5,522 nucleotides of DNA from Planctomycetaceae bacterium (GTDB lineage Bacteria > Planctomycetota > Planctomycetia > Pirellulales > Thermoguttaceae), in NCBI GenBank assembly GCA_009776995.1, contig WRMR01000353.1:1-5522 (forward strand), written 5' to 3'. Each line of letters opens with the position of its first letter. Within the stretch, counting starts at the first letter, position 1. The notes beneath the pieces were generated by a model. That model searched no databases. It was not told the origin of the DNA and saw nothing but the letters and a program-made list of their open reading frames with translations. The translations under genes and the position numbers were made by a program. This document shows, piece after piece, positions 1-5,244 of the stretch.

Positions 1-2
1 TC

Positions 3-200
3 ACGCGACGATTGGCCGATTATGAGTCACTTTTCATTGATGACCGTCGCATCGGTGGCTGGCAGGGGATTTTGCGTCGCCGTACAGATTTCATCAGTGC
101 GTGTTGCTGTATGCACATTTGGGAAATGCTGTCCTGTCGCGGAGGAGCAGGAAAAGCTGAACGAATCGTTCAATATGACAAGTTTTGGTTGAATCCGTGA
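3..200 (+). CDS. Possible C-terminal fragment of an unidentified protein, cut by the left window edge
   Basis: An open frame enters from the left edge and stops at a TGA at 198-200, giving about 65 residues. I do not recognise the product. The fragment is basic in its first half (RR, RRR clusters), has four cysteines in its middle (CCC, then a later C) and ends in a WLNP tail. In favour of coding, many codons look like those of the clear genes here (GAC CGT CGC ATC GGT GGC TGG CAG). Against it, another plus frame and one minus frame are also open across much of the same stretch, and there is no homology I can name. An internal TTG at 12 could act as a start, but no Shine-Dalgarno site can be judged so close to the edge. 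I favour the 3' end of a longer gene lying to the left. Confidence 0.33.
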   Translation, partial: TRRLADYESLFIDDRRIGGWQGILRRRTDFISACCCMHIWEMLSCRGGAGKAERIVQYDKFWLNP

Positions 201-451
201 TGTGATTTCAGGTGCAACAATGTTTACAGCATCATCACAGATGATTAATTACTATGCAACAAATATATAGAATAAATAAAATAAAAAAACTAAATAATTA
301 AAGAAAACAATGATTTTTTCGTTGTTTACGGACGATAGAGAGATTAAAGTCTAGTAATCGGAAGTACGATCATTTTTCTTTTATCAAGAGTCCAATAGGC
401 TTCGTGCCGACACAGAATCAAGAGAGAAAGAAAGCACGAAGACACTGTGAA

Positions 452-506
452 TTGCCGATCAACATTGGCAACAGAAATATTTCAAACAGCATCAATGATG
501 TTTGAA
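452..506 (+). promoter_or_regulatory. Two tandem hairpins in the presumed leader of the small conserved gene
   Basis: The first hairpin pairs TTGCCGA (452-458) with TTGGCAA (465-471), seven pairs including one G-U, around a 6-nt loop. Nine bases later TTCAAACA (481-488) pairs perfectly with TGTTTGAA (499-506) around a 10-nt loop. Both lie 40 to 95 bases upstream of the GTG start at 546 and before its ribosome binding site. They could be leader RNA structure or protein binding sites. No riboswitch class is recognisable, and the region is otherwise simple AT-rich DNA, so chance is possible. Confidence 0.3.
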
Positions 507-531
507 GCAAGCGGAAACCATACCACGCAAT

Positions 532-537
532 AGGAAG
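532..537 (+). promoter_or_regulatory. Ribosome binding site (AGGAAG) that selects the GTG start at 546
   Basis: AGGAAG lies 8 bases before the GTG at 546. This is good spacing, and it favours GTG over the in-frame ATG at 564, from which the site would be 26 bases away. Confidence 0.55.
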
Positions 538-545
538 TACAAGAC

Positions 546-821
546 GTGAGCCAGGATACAAACATGCTTGCCCTGATTAAGGGGTCGGAACGTTATGTTT
601 TTCTTTATACCGAGTCGAACCGGGCGGAAACACTTCGCACACTGGGACGTTTTGCTTCCAACCCGGAACTGAGTTTCAGTTGGTATGACGCTGCGGTTCT
701 CAGCCAAAAAATCCGCCAGGAAAGCATCAAGACCACACAGTGCGAAGGCATTTCTCACAAGCAGCAGACTGTTTCAAGACGTTACAACCTGCCGATTTCC
801 GGTGAAAAAGACTTCTTTTAA
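546..821 (+). CDS. Small conserved planctomycete-type protein of unknown function
   Basis: This is a 91-residue cytosolic protein with no signal peptide or membrane segment. Residues about 7-58 look like a compact conserved core: a hydrophobic strand (MLALIKG), the segment ERYVFLYTESNRAETLRTLG, then GRFASNPELSFSWYDAAVL followed by SQKIRQ. From memory, very similar short proteins occur across Planctomycetes as hypothetical proteins, so the core is probably real and lineage-restricted; I cannot confirm this by search. The last 33 or so residues are polar and basic and look poorly ordered, ending RYNLPISGEKDFF. The GTG start is supported by AGGAAG at 532-537. The gene stands alone and converges on spoVG. 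No function should be assigned. The coding call is strong because the core reads as a natural protein in this frame, while the frame on the opposite strand (492-758) does not. Confidence 0.8.
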   Translation: MSQDTNMLALIKGSERYVFLYTESNRAETLRTLGRFASNPELSFSWYDAAVLSQKIRQESIKTTQCEGISHKQQTVSRRYNLPISGEKDFF

Positions 822-852
822 GGAGCCACACAACCATATCGTGAAGATTTCA

Positions 853-910
853 ATCAGAGCCGTAAAGTCATCAAGCGGAATGACCGTTCCGTGACCGTCG
901 CGGCTCTGAT
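853..910. repeat. 10-bp perfect inverted repeat at the convergent junction
   Basis: ATCAGAGCCG (853-862) is the exact reverse complement of CGGCTCTGAT (901-910), with 38 bases between the arms. The loop contains a smaller inverted pair, CGGAA/TTCCG (875-890), and a near-direct repeat, TGACCGT. It sits between the 3' end of the small gene (821) and the 3' end of spoVG (1010), where transcripts from both sides meet. It could help end either transcript or block antisense read-through. There is no T-run on either side, so it is not a standard intrinsic terminator. Confidence 0.35.
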
Positions 911-1009
911 GGATGGACTTTTCTCACACCGTGGCACATCGTGTACCGAAAACCAGACAGTCCATCTCAGTGTTCCGGTGCATCCGAGTGGAAAAACTCA
1001 CCTGTGTTT

Positions 1010-1537
1010 TCACATGGACGGTGTTGACTCCGGTATTGGGTAATGCGCTGTGACAAGGGCGTGATGCGGCTCCGACCTGCCGTGGAAGTGGTCAAAAAAG
1101 ATACTTTCCCCGTTGGTTTCATCGTCATAGAAATCATCGTAGGAGCAAACATAGCCCGGCAACAGTGACCGTTCTTTTTCCTCCTCATACGCTATAGTCA
1201 CCGCATCCTGAATCATTTCACGACAATCGGTATTGATCGGGTGTGCGATGTCGGCATAGAGTTTGAGTTTCTCCATCCCGAATCGGCGGTGGTACGTAAG
1301 ATCAAAACGGTAGCCGCACTGATTGCAATAGTTGGCCTTGACATGATTCTTGACCCGGCATTTGGGACAATGCACCGTCAATTTCCGGCTTGGCATCGCG
1401 ACAAACAGCCCATGGCTGCCTTCAATGATTTTCAAGTCCCGGATGACGAAACAATGGTCGAAAGTGACGCAACAAAACGCCTTGAGGCGTTCGGTCGGGT
1501 CGTCCATTAATTTAATTCTTACATCAGTGATTTTCAT
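1010..1537 (-). CDS. spoVG: SpoVG-family regulatory protein with an inserted zinc ribbon
   Basis: This 175-residue protein is a SpoVG homologue. In Firmicutes, SpoVG is a small site-specific nucleic-acid-binding regulator linked to septation, sporulation and virulence. The diagnostic SpoVG pieces are present: an N-terminal MKITDVRIKLM, then FDHCFVIRDLKIIEG (26-40), GLFVAMPSRK (43-52) and YADIAHPINTDCREMIQDAV (94-113). Classical SpoVG is about 85-100 residues. Here the loop between MPSRK and DIAHPIN is replaced by about 40 residues holding two CxxC knuckles (C57/C60 and C71/C74), a typical zinc ribbon. After the helix at about 103-122 there is an acidic, tyrosine-rich and histidine-containing tail of about 50 residues that looks disordered. 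The ATG start follows an excellent AAGGAGG. The gene lies 33 bp after ispE on the same strand, so co-transcription is likely. The family is certain. The DNA or RNA target is unknown, and the zinc ribbon may alter binding. Confidence 0.92.
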   Translation of the reverse strand: MKITDVRIKLMDDPTERLKAFCCVTFDHCFVIRDLKIIEGSHGLFVAMPSRKLTVHCPKCRVKNHVKANYCNQCGYRFDLTYHRRFGMEKLKLYADIAHPINTDCREMIQDAVTIAYEEEKERSLLPGYVCSYDDFYDDETNGESIFFDHFHGRSEPHHALVTAHYPIPESTPSM

Positions 1538-1546
1538 CTTGGGTTT

Positions 1547-1553
1547 CCTCCTT
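1547..1553 (-). promoter_or_regulatory. Strong ribosome binding site of spoVG (AAGGAGG)
   Basis: The minus strand reads AAGGAGG nine bases before the spoVG ATG, inside the 33-bp gap after the ispE stop. It is the strongest Shine-Dalgarno site in the window and fixes the spoVG start. It suggests spoVG is translated efficiently from a shared ispE-spoVG transcript. Confidence 0.8.
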
Positions 1554-1570
1554 TTGGTATTTCCGGTTGC

Positions 1571-2479
1571 TCAATTTGCGGTTGTCACGGAACACGCGAC
1601 AAAAATATCTCCCATGTTTGTTCGGTTCAATTGTGAAGCCAGTTGACGTGCCTGCATTTCGTTTCGGCAAAGGGCAAAACAGGCTGTGCCGCTGCCGGTC
1701 ATCTGGTGAGCCGGGCAATCGAGTTTCTCAAACAGTTCGCGAATTTGTCCGATTTTCGGACAAAGCTGTTGTGCCGTCATTTCAAGCCGATTGAACATCC
1801 CCCAAGCGATTTCCTGATGGTCACCGCTCTGTAATCCCCGGAGAAGTCGTTCCGGGGACCGGCGATCCGGGATGTGATCGGCGGAACAAGCCTGAAAAAC
1901 GTCAGCAGTTGAAATGCCTTCCGGCGGTTTGACGATGACAAAATCCAGTCTGGGGACAACTCCTACCGACTTGACCAGCTCACCGCGACCATAACCGAGC
2001 GACGGTCCATCAATGAAAAATAACGGAACATCGCTCCCCAGTTGCGAACCGAGAGAAATCATTTCATCTTGCGAAAGCGGCAGGTTCCACGCCTGGCAGG
2101 CCAGCCGGATTGCCGTGGCGGCGTCGCTTGAGCCACCGCCCATTCCCGCCTGGATCGGAATTCGTTTGACCAGCCGGATGCGACAGCCGCTTTTGACGCC
2201 GTAACGTTCCCGGACAAGTTCAACCGCCTTGACGACAAGATTTTCCGATCCGGTCGGAACGTCACAAAGGTTCTGATTGTTGTCTTCCCTTTCGCAGGTG
2301 AATGCGATTTCAGGGAACTCCTGCGGCTCGAAAAAAAGAGTATCAAACACATTGACCGGGCAACACAACGAACAAACGTCGTGATAACCGTCCGGCCGTT
2401 GACCGTGGATTTCAAAAAACAGATTCAGTTTCGCCGGTGCGTGGCCGACCAAACAGGGGGATGACTTGTCGGCTGTCAT
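1571..2479 (-). CDS. ispE: 4-diphosphocytidyl-2-C-methyl-D-erythritol kinase (IspE)
   Basis: IspE is the cytosolic ATP-dependent GHMP kinase of the MEP pathway. It phosphorylates CDP-methylerythritol on its way to IPP and DMAPP. The 302 residues, slightly longer than the roughly 283 of E. coli, carry all three GHMP motifs: PAKLNL (15-20, with the conserved Lys17) followed by RPDGYHDV (28-35, His33 being the usual substrate-base contact); the phosphate-binding loop PIQAGMGGGSSDAA (108-121); and MTGSGTACF (260-268). The catalytic aspartate is Asp150 in GSDVPLFF, and GRGE (164-167) is also typical. No key residue is missing. The ATG start lacks a clear Shine-Dalgarno site. A 6-codon out-of-frame mini-ORF (2496 to 2476, minus) ends in a TGA overlapping the ispE ATG, which could couple translation but may be chance. 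The gene is followed by spoVG and is divergent from the polyprenyl synthase. Confidence 0.97.
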   Translation of the reverse strand: MTADKSSPCLVGHAPAKLNLFFEIHGQRPDGYHDVCSLCCPVNVFDTLFFEPQEFPEIAFTCEREDNNQNLCDVPTGSENLVVKAVELVRERYGVKSGCRIRLVKRIPIQAGMGGGSSDAATAIRLACQAWNLPLSQDEMISLGSQLGSDVPLFFIDGPSLGYGRGELVKSVGVVPRLDFVIVKPPEGISTADVFQACSADHIPDRRSPERLLRGLQSGDHQEIAWGMFNRLEMTAQQLCPKIGQIRELFEKLDCPAHQMTGSGTACFALCRNEMQARQLASQLNRTNMGDIFVACSVTTAN

Positions 2480-2545
2480 GTCAATTTCTGTTTCATTACC
2501 TTAGGTATCTGGTGTCAATGTGGTGATTCTTGAATAGTTGATACA

Positions 2546-2567
2546 TTTTCAACAGTTATGTTGAAAA
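2546..2567. repeat. 22-bp hairpin palindrome upstream of ispE (first of two)
   Basis: TTTTCAACA (2546-2554) and TGTTGAAAA (2559-2567) are perfect 9-bp inverted arms around the 4-nt loop GTTA. It lies 67-88 bases upstream of the ispE start. It has the size of a dimeric regulator operator or a short hairpin in the ispE leader. Confidence 0.45.
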
Positions 2568-2580
2568 AGAATAAAGGACT

Positions 2581-2602
2581 TTTGAAATTGCGCTATTTCA
2601 AA
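2581..2602. repeat. 22-bp interrupted palindrome upstream of ispE (second of two)
   Basis: TTTGAAAT (2581-2588) and ATTTCAAA (2595-2602) are perfect 8-bp arms. The 6-base centre TGCGCT contains the self-complementary GCGC, so 20 of the 22 bases obey dyad symmetry. Its centre is 35 bp from that of the neighbouring palindrome, and both contain a TTGAAA half. It could be a second operator or an RNA hairpin. Confidence 0.45.
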
Positions 2603-3205
2603 TGATATGCAGGTGTAAAATAAGCTCCTTTGCATAAAATAATCGGCTGCCAAAACAGGTTTGTTCACAAAATTATACCGAACGCTCGATAAAATAGCAC
2701 AGAGAATGTTTCCTGTCAATAGCTTTTTCCACTTCTTGTTTGGAAAATAAAATAAAAGTAAAAATTTTCGGATTTTTTAAAAAAGCTACATTTATTTTCA
2801 TAAAAAAAACCTGTTCACAATGTTTTCTCACGGAAAATTTAAAAATTGCAGAAAGAAAATAACATCATAGTATAGCATTGATTGTAGCATTCCCGAACGA
2901 TTTATGTCAATGCGGAACAGGATACTTTTGTCCAGTATTATTTTTCTGGTTGGTTTCACGATCAGCGAGTAGCTAATACAGAGATATATTGATCACAATC
3001 CAATCGCCAATCAGTAAACCGTGAATGATTTGGTGACAACGAGAAGAGTTTTTTGACATTTTGTGGCAATTTTTGTCGCATCAACCTTTGAATTTGGACG
3101 GTTCGGATTACAATAGCTATAGATAATTTTTTCACGACTCGCTGTAGTACGCATAAGTGTATGCACAGAGAGGTTTTTTGTTACCCGCCGCTTAACCGTT
3201 GACCG

Positions 3206-4258
3206 ATGTTGCAACACCGCCATAACAAACCGCAATTGCCGCCGACGCTTTCGTCCGTCTATGGCATGATTGATGCGGAAATGAAAAGAGTTGACGATAT
3301 TCTCCGAGAATCGCTGTCCGACGGTGTGCCATTCGTCAACGAAGTGTCGCAGTATGCGTTTCAGCTTGGCGGCAAACGGTTGAGACCGGTCATCACGCTC
3401 GTCAGTTACCGTGCGGCCCGTCAGCCGGGGGATGAGTTGAACTCTCCGTGGAAGCTGTTGCTTGTTGCTACGGCCATTGAGATGATTCACACGGCAACAT
3501 TGATCCATGACGACATTCTTGACGGGGCACTGATCCGGCGGCATCTTCCGACGATGCACACGCGCTGGGACGCCGGGGTCAGTGTCATGGCCGGTGACGC
3601 CATTTTTACGAAGGCTCTCGACCTGGTCACGCAACTCGACGAAATCGAACCCTACCGCATTCTTGCAGGGGCTTGTCACAAAACATGTTACGGCGAGCTT
3701 CGCCAGATGGGAACCCGAAACCGCTTTGACCTGTCCGTGGACGATTACCTTGAAATCGTGGCTGCAAAAACCGCGTCCCTCATCGAGTGCAGTAGCCAAA
3801 TGGGGGCATGGTACGCCGGTGCCGAGACGGAAATAATCGAGCAGTTTCGCCTGTTCGGACGGGAAATCGGGATTGCGTTTCAAATCATTGACGATGTTCT
3901 GGACTTGGTCGGCGACGAAAACACGATGGGCAAGACGCTCGGCACGGACATTTTGCACAAAAAACAGACATTGCCGGTTCTCATGTTTTTTGATACGTTG
4001 CAAGAGGATGTCCGGCGTGAAACGATTCAGCAGTGTTCCCAAGAGGACGCGGACGAAATCTTTGTACAGAATCTCATTGCACAAATTCAGGCGTCGGGAG
4101 CGGTCGAGGCGGCAATCGTGTACGCTGACAGCTTGGTGAGCTCGGCAGTGGAACGAATCCAACGCTTTGCCGATACCAACCCGCGAAGCCGGGAATCGCA
4201 AGAGGCCATTGACGCACTCGGCACTATTGCGGCTTTCATCGTCAAACGGGAGAAATAA
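3206..4258 (+). CDS. ispB: Long-chain trans-polyprenyl diphosphate synthase
   Basis: This enzyme adds IPP units to an allylic primer to make the all-trans tail of a quinone, most likely menaquinone. The 350 residues have every hallmark of the family: GGKRLRP (55-61), the first aspartate-rich motif DDILD (102-106) followed by RR (111-112), the AAKTA lysine-threonine pair (188-189), the second motif in FQIIDDVLD (225-233), and KTLGTDILHKKQTLPVL (243-259). The fifth residue before the first DD is Ala97 (HTATLIHDD), as in medium and long-chain enzymes, so a product of C30 or longer is likely; exact length cannot be read. One departure is His113 after RR, where Gly is usual. The first in-frame start after the stop at 3200 is the ATG at 3206, which has no nearby Shine-Dalgarno site; ATG 3266 is an alternative that would still keep all motifs. 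The 3' end overlaps comB by 17 bp. The gene symbol is by function; hepT or sdsA-type names would fit equally. Confidence 0.93.
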   Translation: MLQHRHNKPQLPPTLSSVYGMIDAEMKRVDDILRESLSDGVPFVNEVSQYAFQLGGKRLRPVITLVSYRAARQPGDELNSPWKLLLVATAIEMIHTATLIHDDILDGALIRRHLPTMHTRWDAGVSVMAGDAIFTKALDLVTQLDEIEPYRILAGACHKTCYGELRQMGTRNRFDLSVDDYLEIVAAKTASLIECSSQMGAWYAGAETEIIEQFRLFGREIGIAFQIIDDVLDLVGDENTMGKTLGTDILHKKQTLPVLMFFDTLQEDVRRETIQQCSQEDADEIFVQNLIAQIQASGAVEAAIVYADSLVSSAVERIQRFADTNPRSRESQEAIDALGTIAAFIVKREK

Positions 4259-5084
4259 GGTTGTTTTGTTCGCAACAAAAAGATAAAAAAGAGGTTTGGC
4301 AGGGTGAGACCGACTTTGGGACCAAGTCAAACTGATTGATTCGTGACGCGGCCAAGATGTCTTTGCCAAGTCCAAGTTGCATCAAATTCTTGCCGCCACG
4401 ACTTTGACGCAAAATTTGGGCAAGGTTTTCCGGGTGAATCGGCTCGGTACCGATTCGTTTTGCCACCGGGAAACTCGTGTTCCACTGTTCTTTTGCCGCC
4501 ACAGCGTAAGTGTTGAGGGCATAACATCCTCCCGACAGCCGCATCAGCCGTTCGGTCAGCATTCCGGCCAACAGCATGTCTTCTTCGGTGTATCGGCGAT
4601 CTGTGCCGGCACATAAAATTAGGATTTTCGGACAATCCAACAGGTATTTGGCCACGGCGTCAGCGTTGTTAAAACAGGCAAGACAGATTGCATCTGCGTC
4701 AAGCAGCCGGAACATCGCCCGGGTTCCGTTGGTTGTGCTGAATACCAGCGTTTTGCCGCCAACCTGTCCGGACGTATAATCTTCCGGCGAATTGCCCAAG
4801 TCGAACCCTTCGATTGGCAGGCCGTTGCGCTCGCCGCCGAGCAACACTGGCTGACCGGGCGGCCGCATTTGCAGTGTTTCCCGCATGTTGAAAGCGTCTT
4901 CGGTGGCCAGGCAGGGAATCACCCGAGTGACCCCGGCGGCCATGGCAGAGGTGATGGTTGTTGTTGCCCGCAAGACGTCAATGACCACCGCAACCGTCCC
5001 GCGAAGGGATTGTGAGGTTGACACATCATCCAGCATCATTTCCGGAACAGGAAAAACGCTTAATATTCGATCGGGCATAGACAT
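4242..5084 (-). CDS. comB: ComB-family 2-phosphosulfolactate phosphatase homologue
   Basis: The ComB family (first defined in methanogens) removes phosphate from 2-phosphosulfolactate in coenzyme M synthesis and needs magnesium. Bacterial members are widespread and mostly uncharacterised. Family signatures run through the 280 residues: VVIDVLRATTTI (33-44), GGERNG (83-88), GFDLGNSP (93-100), STTNGTRA (116-123), CAGT (158-161) with a nearby EED (167-169), SRGGKNL (228-234) and DLVP (253-256). The match is full length. About 24 extra C-terminal residues after VP run into the convergent synthase gene and look like read-on rather than a domain. ATG 5084 is the longest start. ATG 5078 is equally likely because GAGAGA (5085-5090, minus) is 6 bases ahead of it and directly abuts the first. 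An IS66 end lies 160 bp upstream, leaving a promoter-like sequence in place. No other coenzyme M or sulfolactate gene is in view, so the physiological substrate is uncertain. Confidence 0.9.
   Translation of the reverse strand: MSMPDRILSVFPVPEMMLDDVSTSQSLRGTVAVVIDVLRATTTITSAMAAGVTRVIPCLATEDAFNMRETLQMRPPGQPVLLGGERNGLPIEGFDLGNSPEDYTSGQVGGKTLVFSTTNGTRAMFRLLDADAICLACFNNADAVAKYLLDCPKILILCAGTDRRYTEEDMLLAGMLTERLMRLSGGCYALNTYAVAAKEQWNTSFPVAKRIGTEPIHPENLAQILRQSRGGKNLMQLGLGKDILAASRINQFDLVPKSVSPCQTSFLSFCCEQNNLISPV
4264..4280. repeat. Small hairpin just after the polyprenyl synthase stop
   Basis: TTTTGTT (4264-4270) and AACAAAA (4274-4280) are perfect 7-bp arms around a 3-nt loop, five bases after the synthase TAA at 4256-4258. 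It lies inside the last codons of comB. The stem is AT-rich and is followed on the plus strand by A-rich rather than T-rich DNA, so it is a poor intrinsic terminator for the synthase transcript. It may slow polymerase at this convergent overlap. Confidence 0.25.
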
Positions 5085-5108
5085 TCTCTCATCGCCAACA
5101 AAAGCCTA

Positions 5109-5137
5109 ATCGTACCATCGTTTTGACGATCCGCCAA
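5109..5137 (-). promoter_or_regulatory. Putative comB promoter with a palindrome in its spacer
   Basis: The minus strand reads TTGGCG (5137-5132), a 17-base spacer, then TACGAT (5114-5109). Each hexamer matches the sigma-70 consensus at four of six positions. Transcription would begin about 20 bases before the comB start. The spacer holds the inverted repeat ATCGT-TTTG-ACGAT (5117-5130), placed where a repressor could block polymerase. This is a pattern match only. Confidence 0.33.
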
Positions 5138-5182
5138 GAGCAATGCGGCGTGATATTCGATTTGTAGTTTTATATGGATGTC

Positions 5183-5211
5183 TTGTCTCGGCTTATCCTG
5201 TTGGTTATAAT
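5183..5211 (+). promoter_or_regulatory. Putative plus-strand promoter pointing into the IS66 element
   Basis: TTGTCT (5183-5188), a 17-base spacer and a perfect TATAAT (5206-5211) form the best sigma-70-like promoter in the window. Start would be near 5218, about 27 bases before the IS66 end at 5245. No native gene follows before the element, so the promoter now appears to read antisense into the transposase. Confidence 0.4.
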
Positions 5212-5244
5212 GACTCAAGTGGTACGTTGATTGCTCAAAAAAAC

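Larger units (their letters stand above)
201..545. other. AT-rich non-coding stretch upstream of the small conserved gene
   Basis: This stretch of about 345 bp shows no convincing gene on either strand. It is very AT-rich around 241-320. A 6-bp inverted repeat, ATCATC/GATGAT with a 3-nt loop (231-245), lies 30 bp after the doubtful frame ending at 200 and has no T-run, so it is at best a weak terminator. The second half holds the two hairpins and the ribosome binding site listed separately. I found no convincing sigma-70 promoter. There is no tRNA-like or CRISPR-like structure. Confidence 0.6.
2480..3205. other. 726-bp AT-rich divergent intergenic region between ispE and the polyprenyl synthase gene
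   Basis: Neither strand holds a convincing gene here. Base composition drops sharply to long A and T runs, especially 2740-2870, which includes the self-complementary TTTTTTAAAAAA at 2773-2784. Recognisable items are the two palindromes listed separately (2546-2567, 2581-2602), a direct repeat of TGTTCACAA exactly 150 bp apart (2662-2670, 2812-2820), and a TAGCATT pair (2873-2879, 2885-2891). On the minus strand a perfect TTGACA (2518-2513) lies before ispE, but no good -10 follows. On the plus strand a TTGACA at 3053-3058 and a TTGGAC (3094) with TATAGA (3118) 18 bases on are weak promoter candidates for the synthase. No tRNA or known riboswitch is visible. A small RNA could be encoded here but is not supported. 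Confidence 0.6.

Noticed and set aside
492..758. An 88-residue minus-strand frame opposite the small conserved gene
   Set aside because: The plus-strand product has a well-formed, recognisable core and a ribosome binding site, while the antisense product resembles nothing.
685..894. A 69-residue plus-strand frame overlapping the end of the small gene, considered as a frameshifted continuation
   Set aside because: The overlap is in the wrong frame with a basic, low-quality product, and the 546-821 frame ends naturally. No sign of a sequencing or natural frameshift is visible.
967..1188. A 73-residue minus-strand frame overlapping the 3' part of spoVG
   Set aside because: It is out of frame with spoVG, has no good ribosome binding site, and the spoVG frame is clear to its stop at 1010.
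2059..2415. A 118-residue minus-strand frame within ispE
   Set aside because: It shares DNA with the conserved GHMP motifs of ispE in a shifted frame and has a serine/arginine-rich, non-natural composition.
2476..2496. A 6-codon mini-ORF whose stop overlaps the ispE start
   Set aside because: Its nearest Shine-Dalgarno-like CTAAGG is only 2 bases from its ATG, too close to work well, and one short overlap of this type is expected by chance.
2661..2820. DnaA-box-like sites (TTGTTCACA at 2661, CTGTTCACA at 2811) in AT-rich DNA, suggesting an origin
   Set aside because: Each has one or two mismatches to TTATNCACA, there are only two, and no dnaA, dnaN or other origin-linked gene is in view. 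AT-rich DNA yields such sites by chance.
3151..3164. Hairpin GCATA-AGTG-TATGC before the synthase gene
   Set aside because: Five pairs only, with no T-run and no conserved context; too weak to call a feature.
3011..4375. A 454-residue open frame on the minus strand across the polyprenyl synthase gene
   Set aside because: It lies antisense to a gene with complete family motifs and runs through the comB 3' end in another frame. The product is rich in R, H and C, with no recognisable domain. It is a shadow of the codon pattern on the plus strand.
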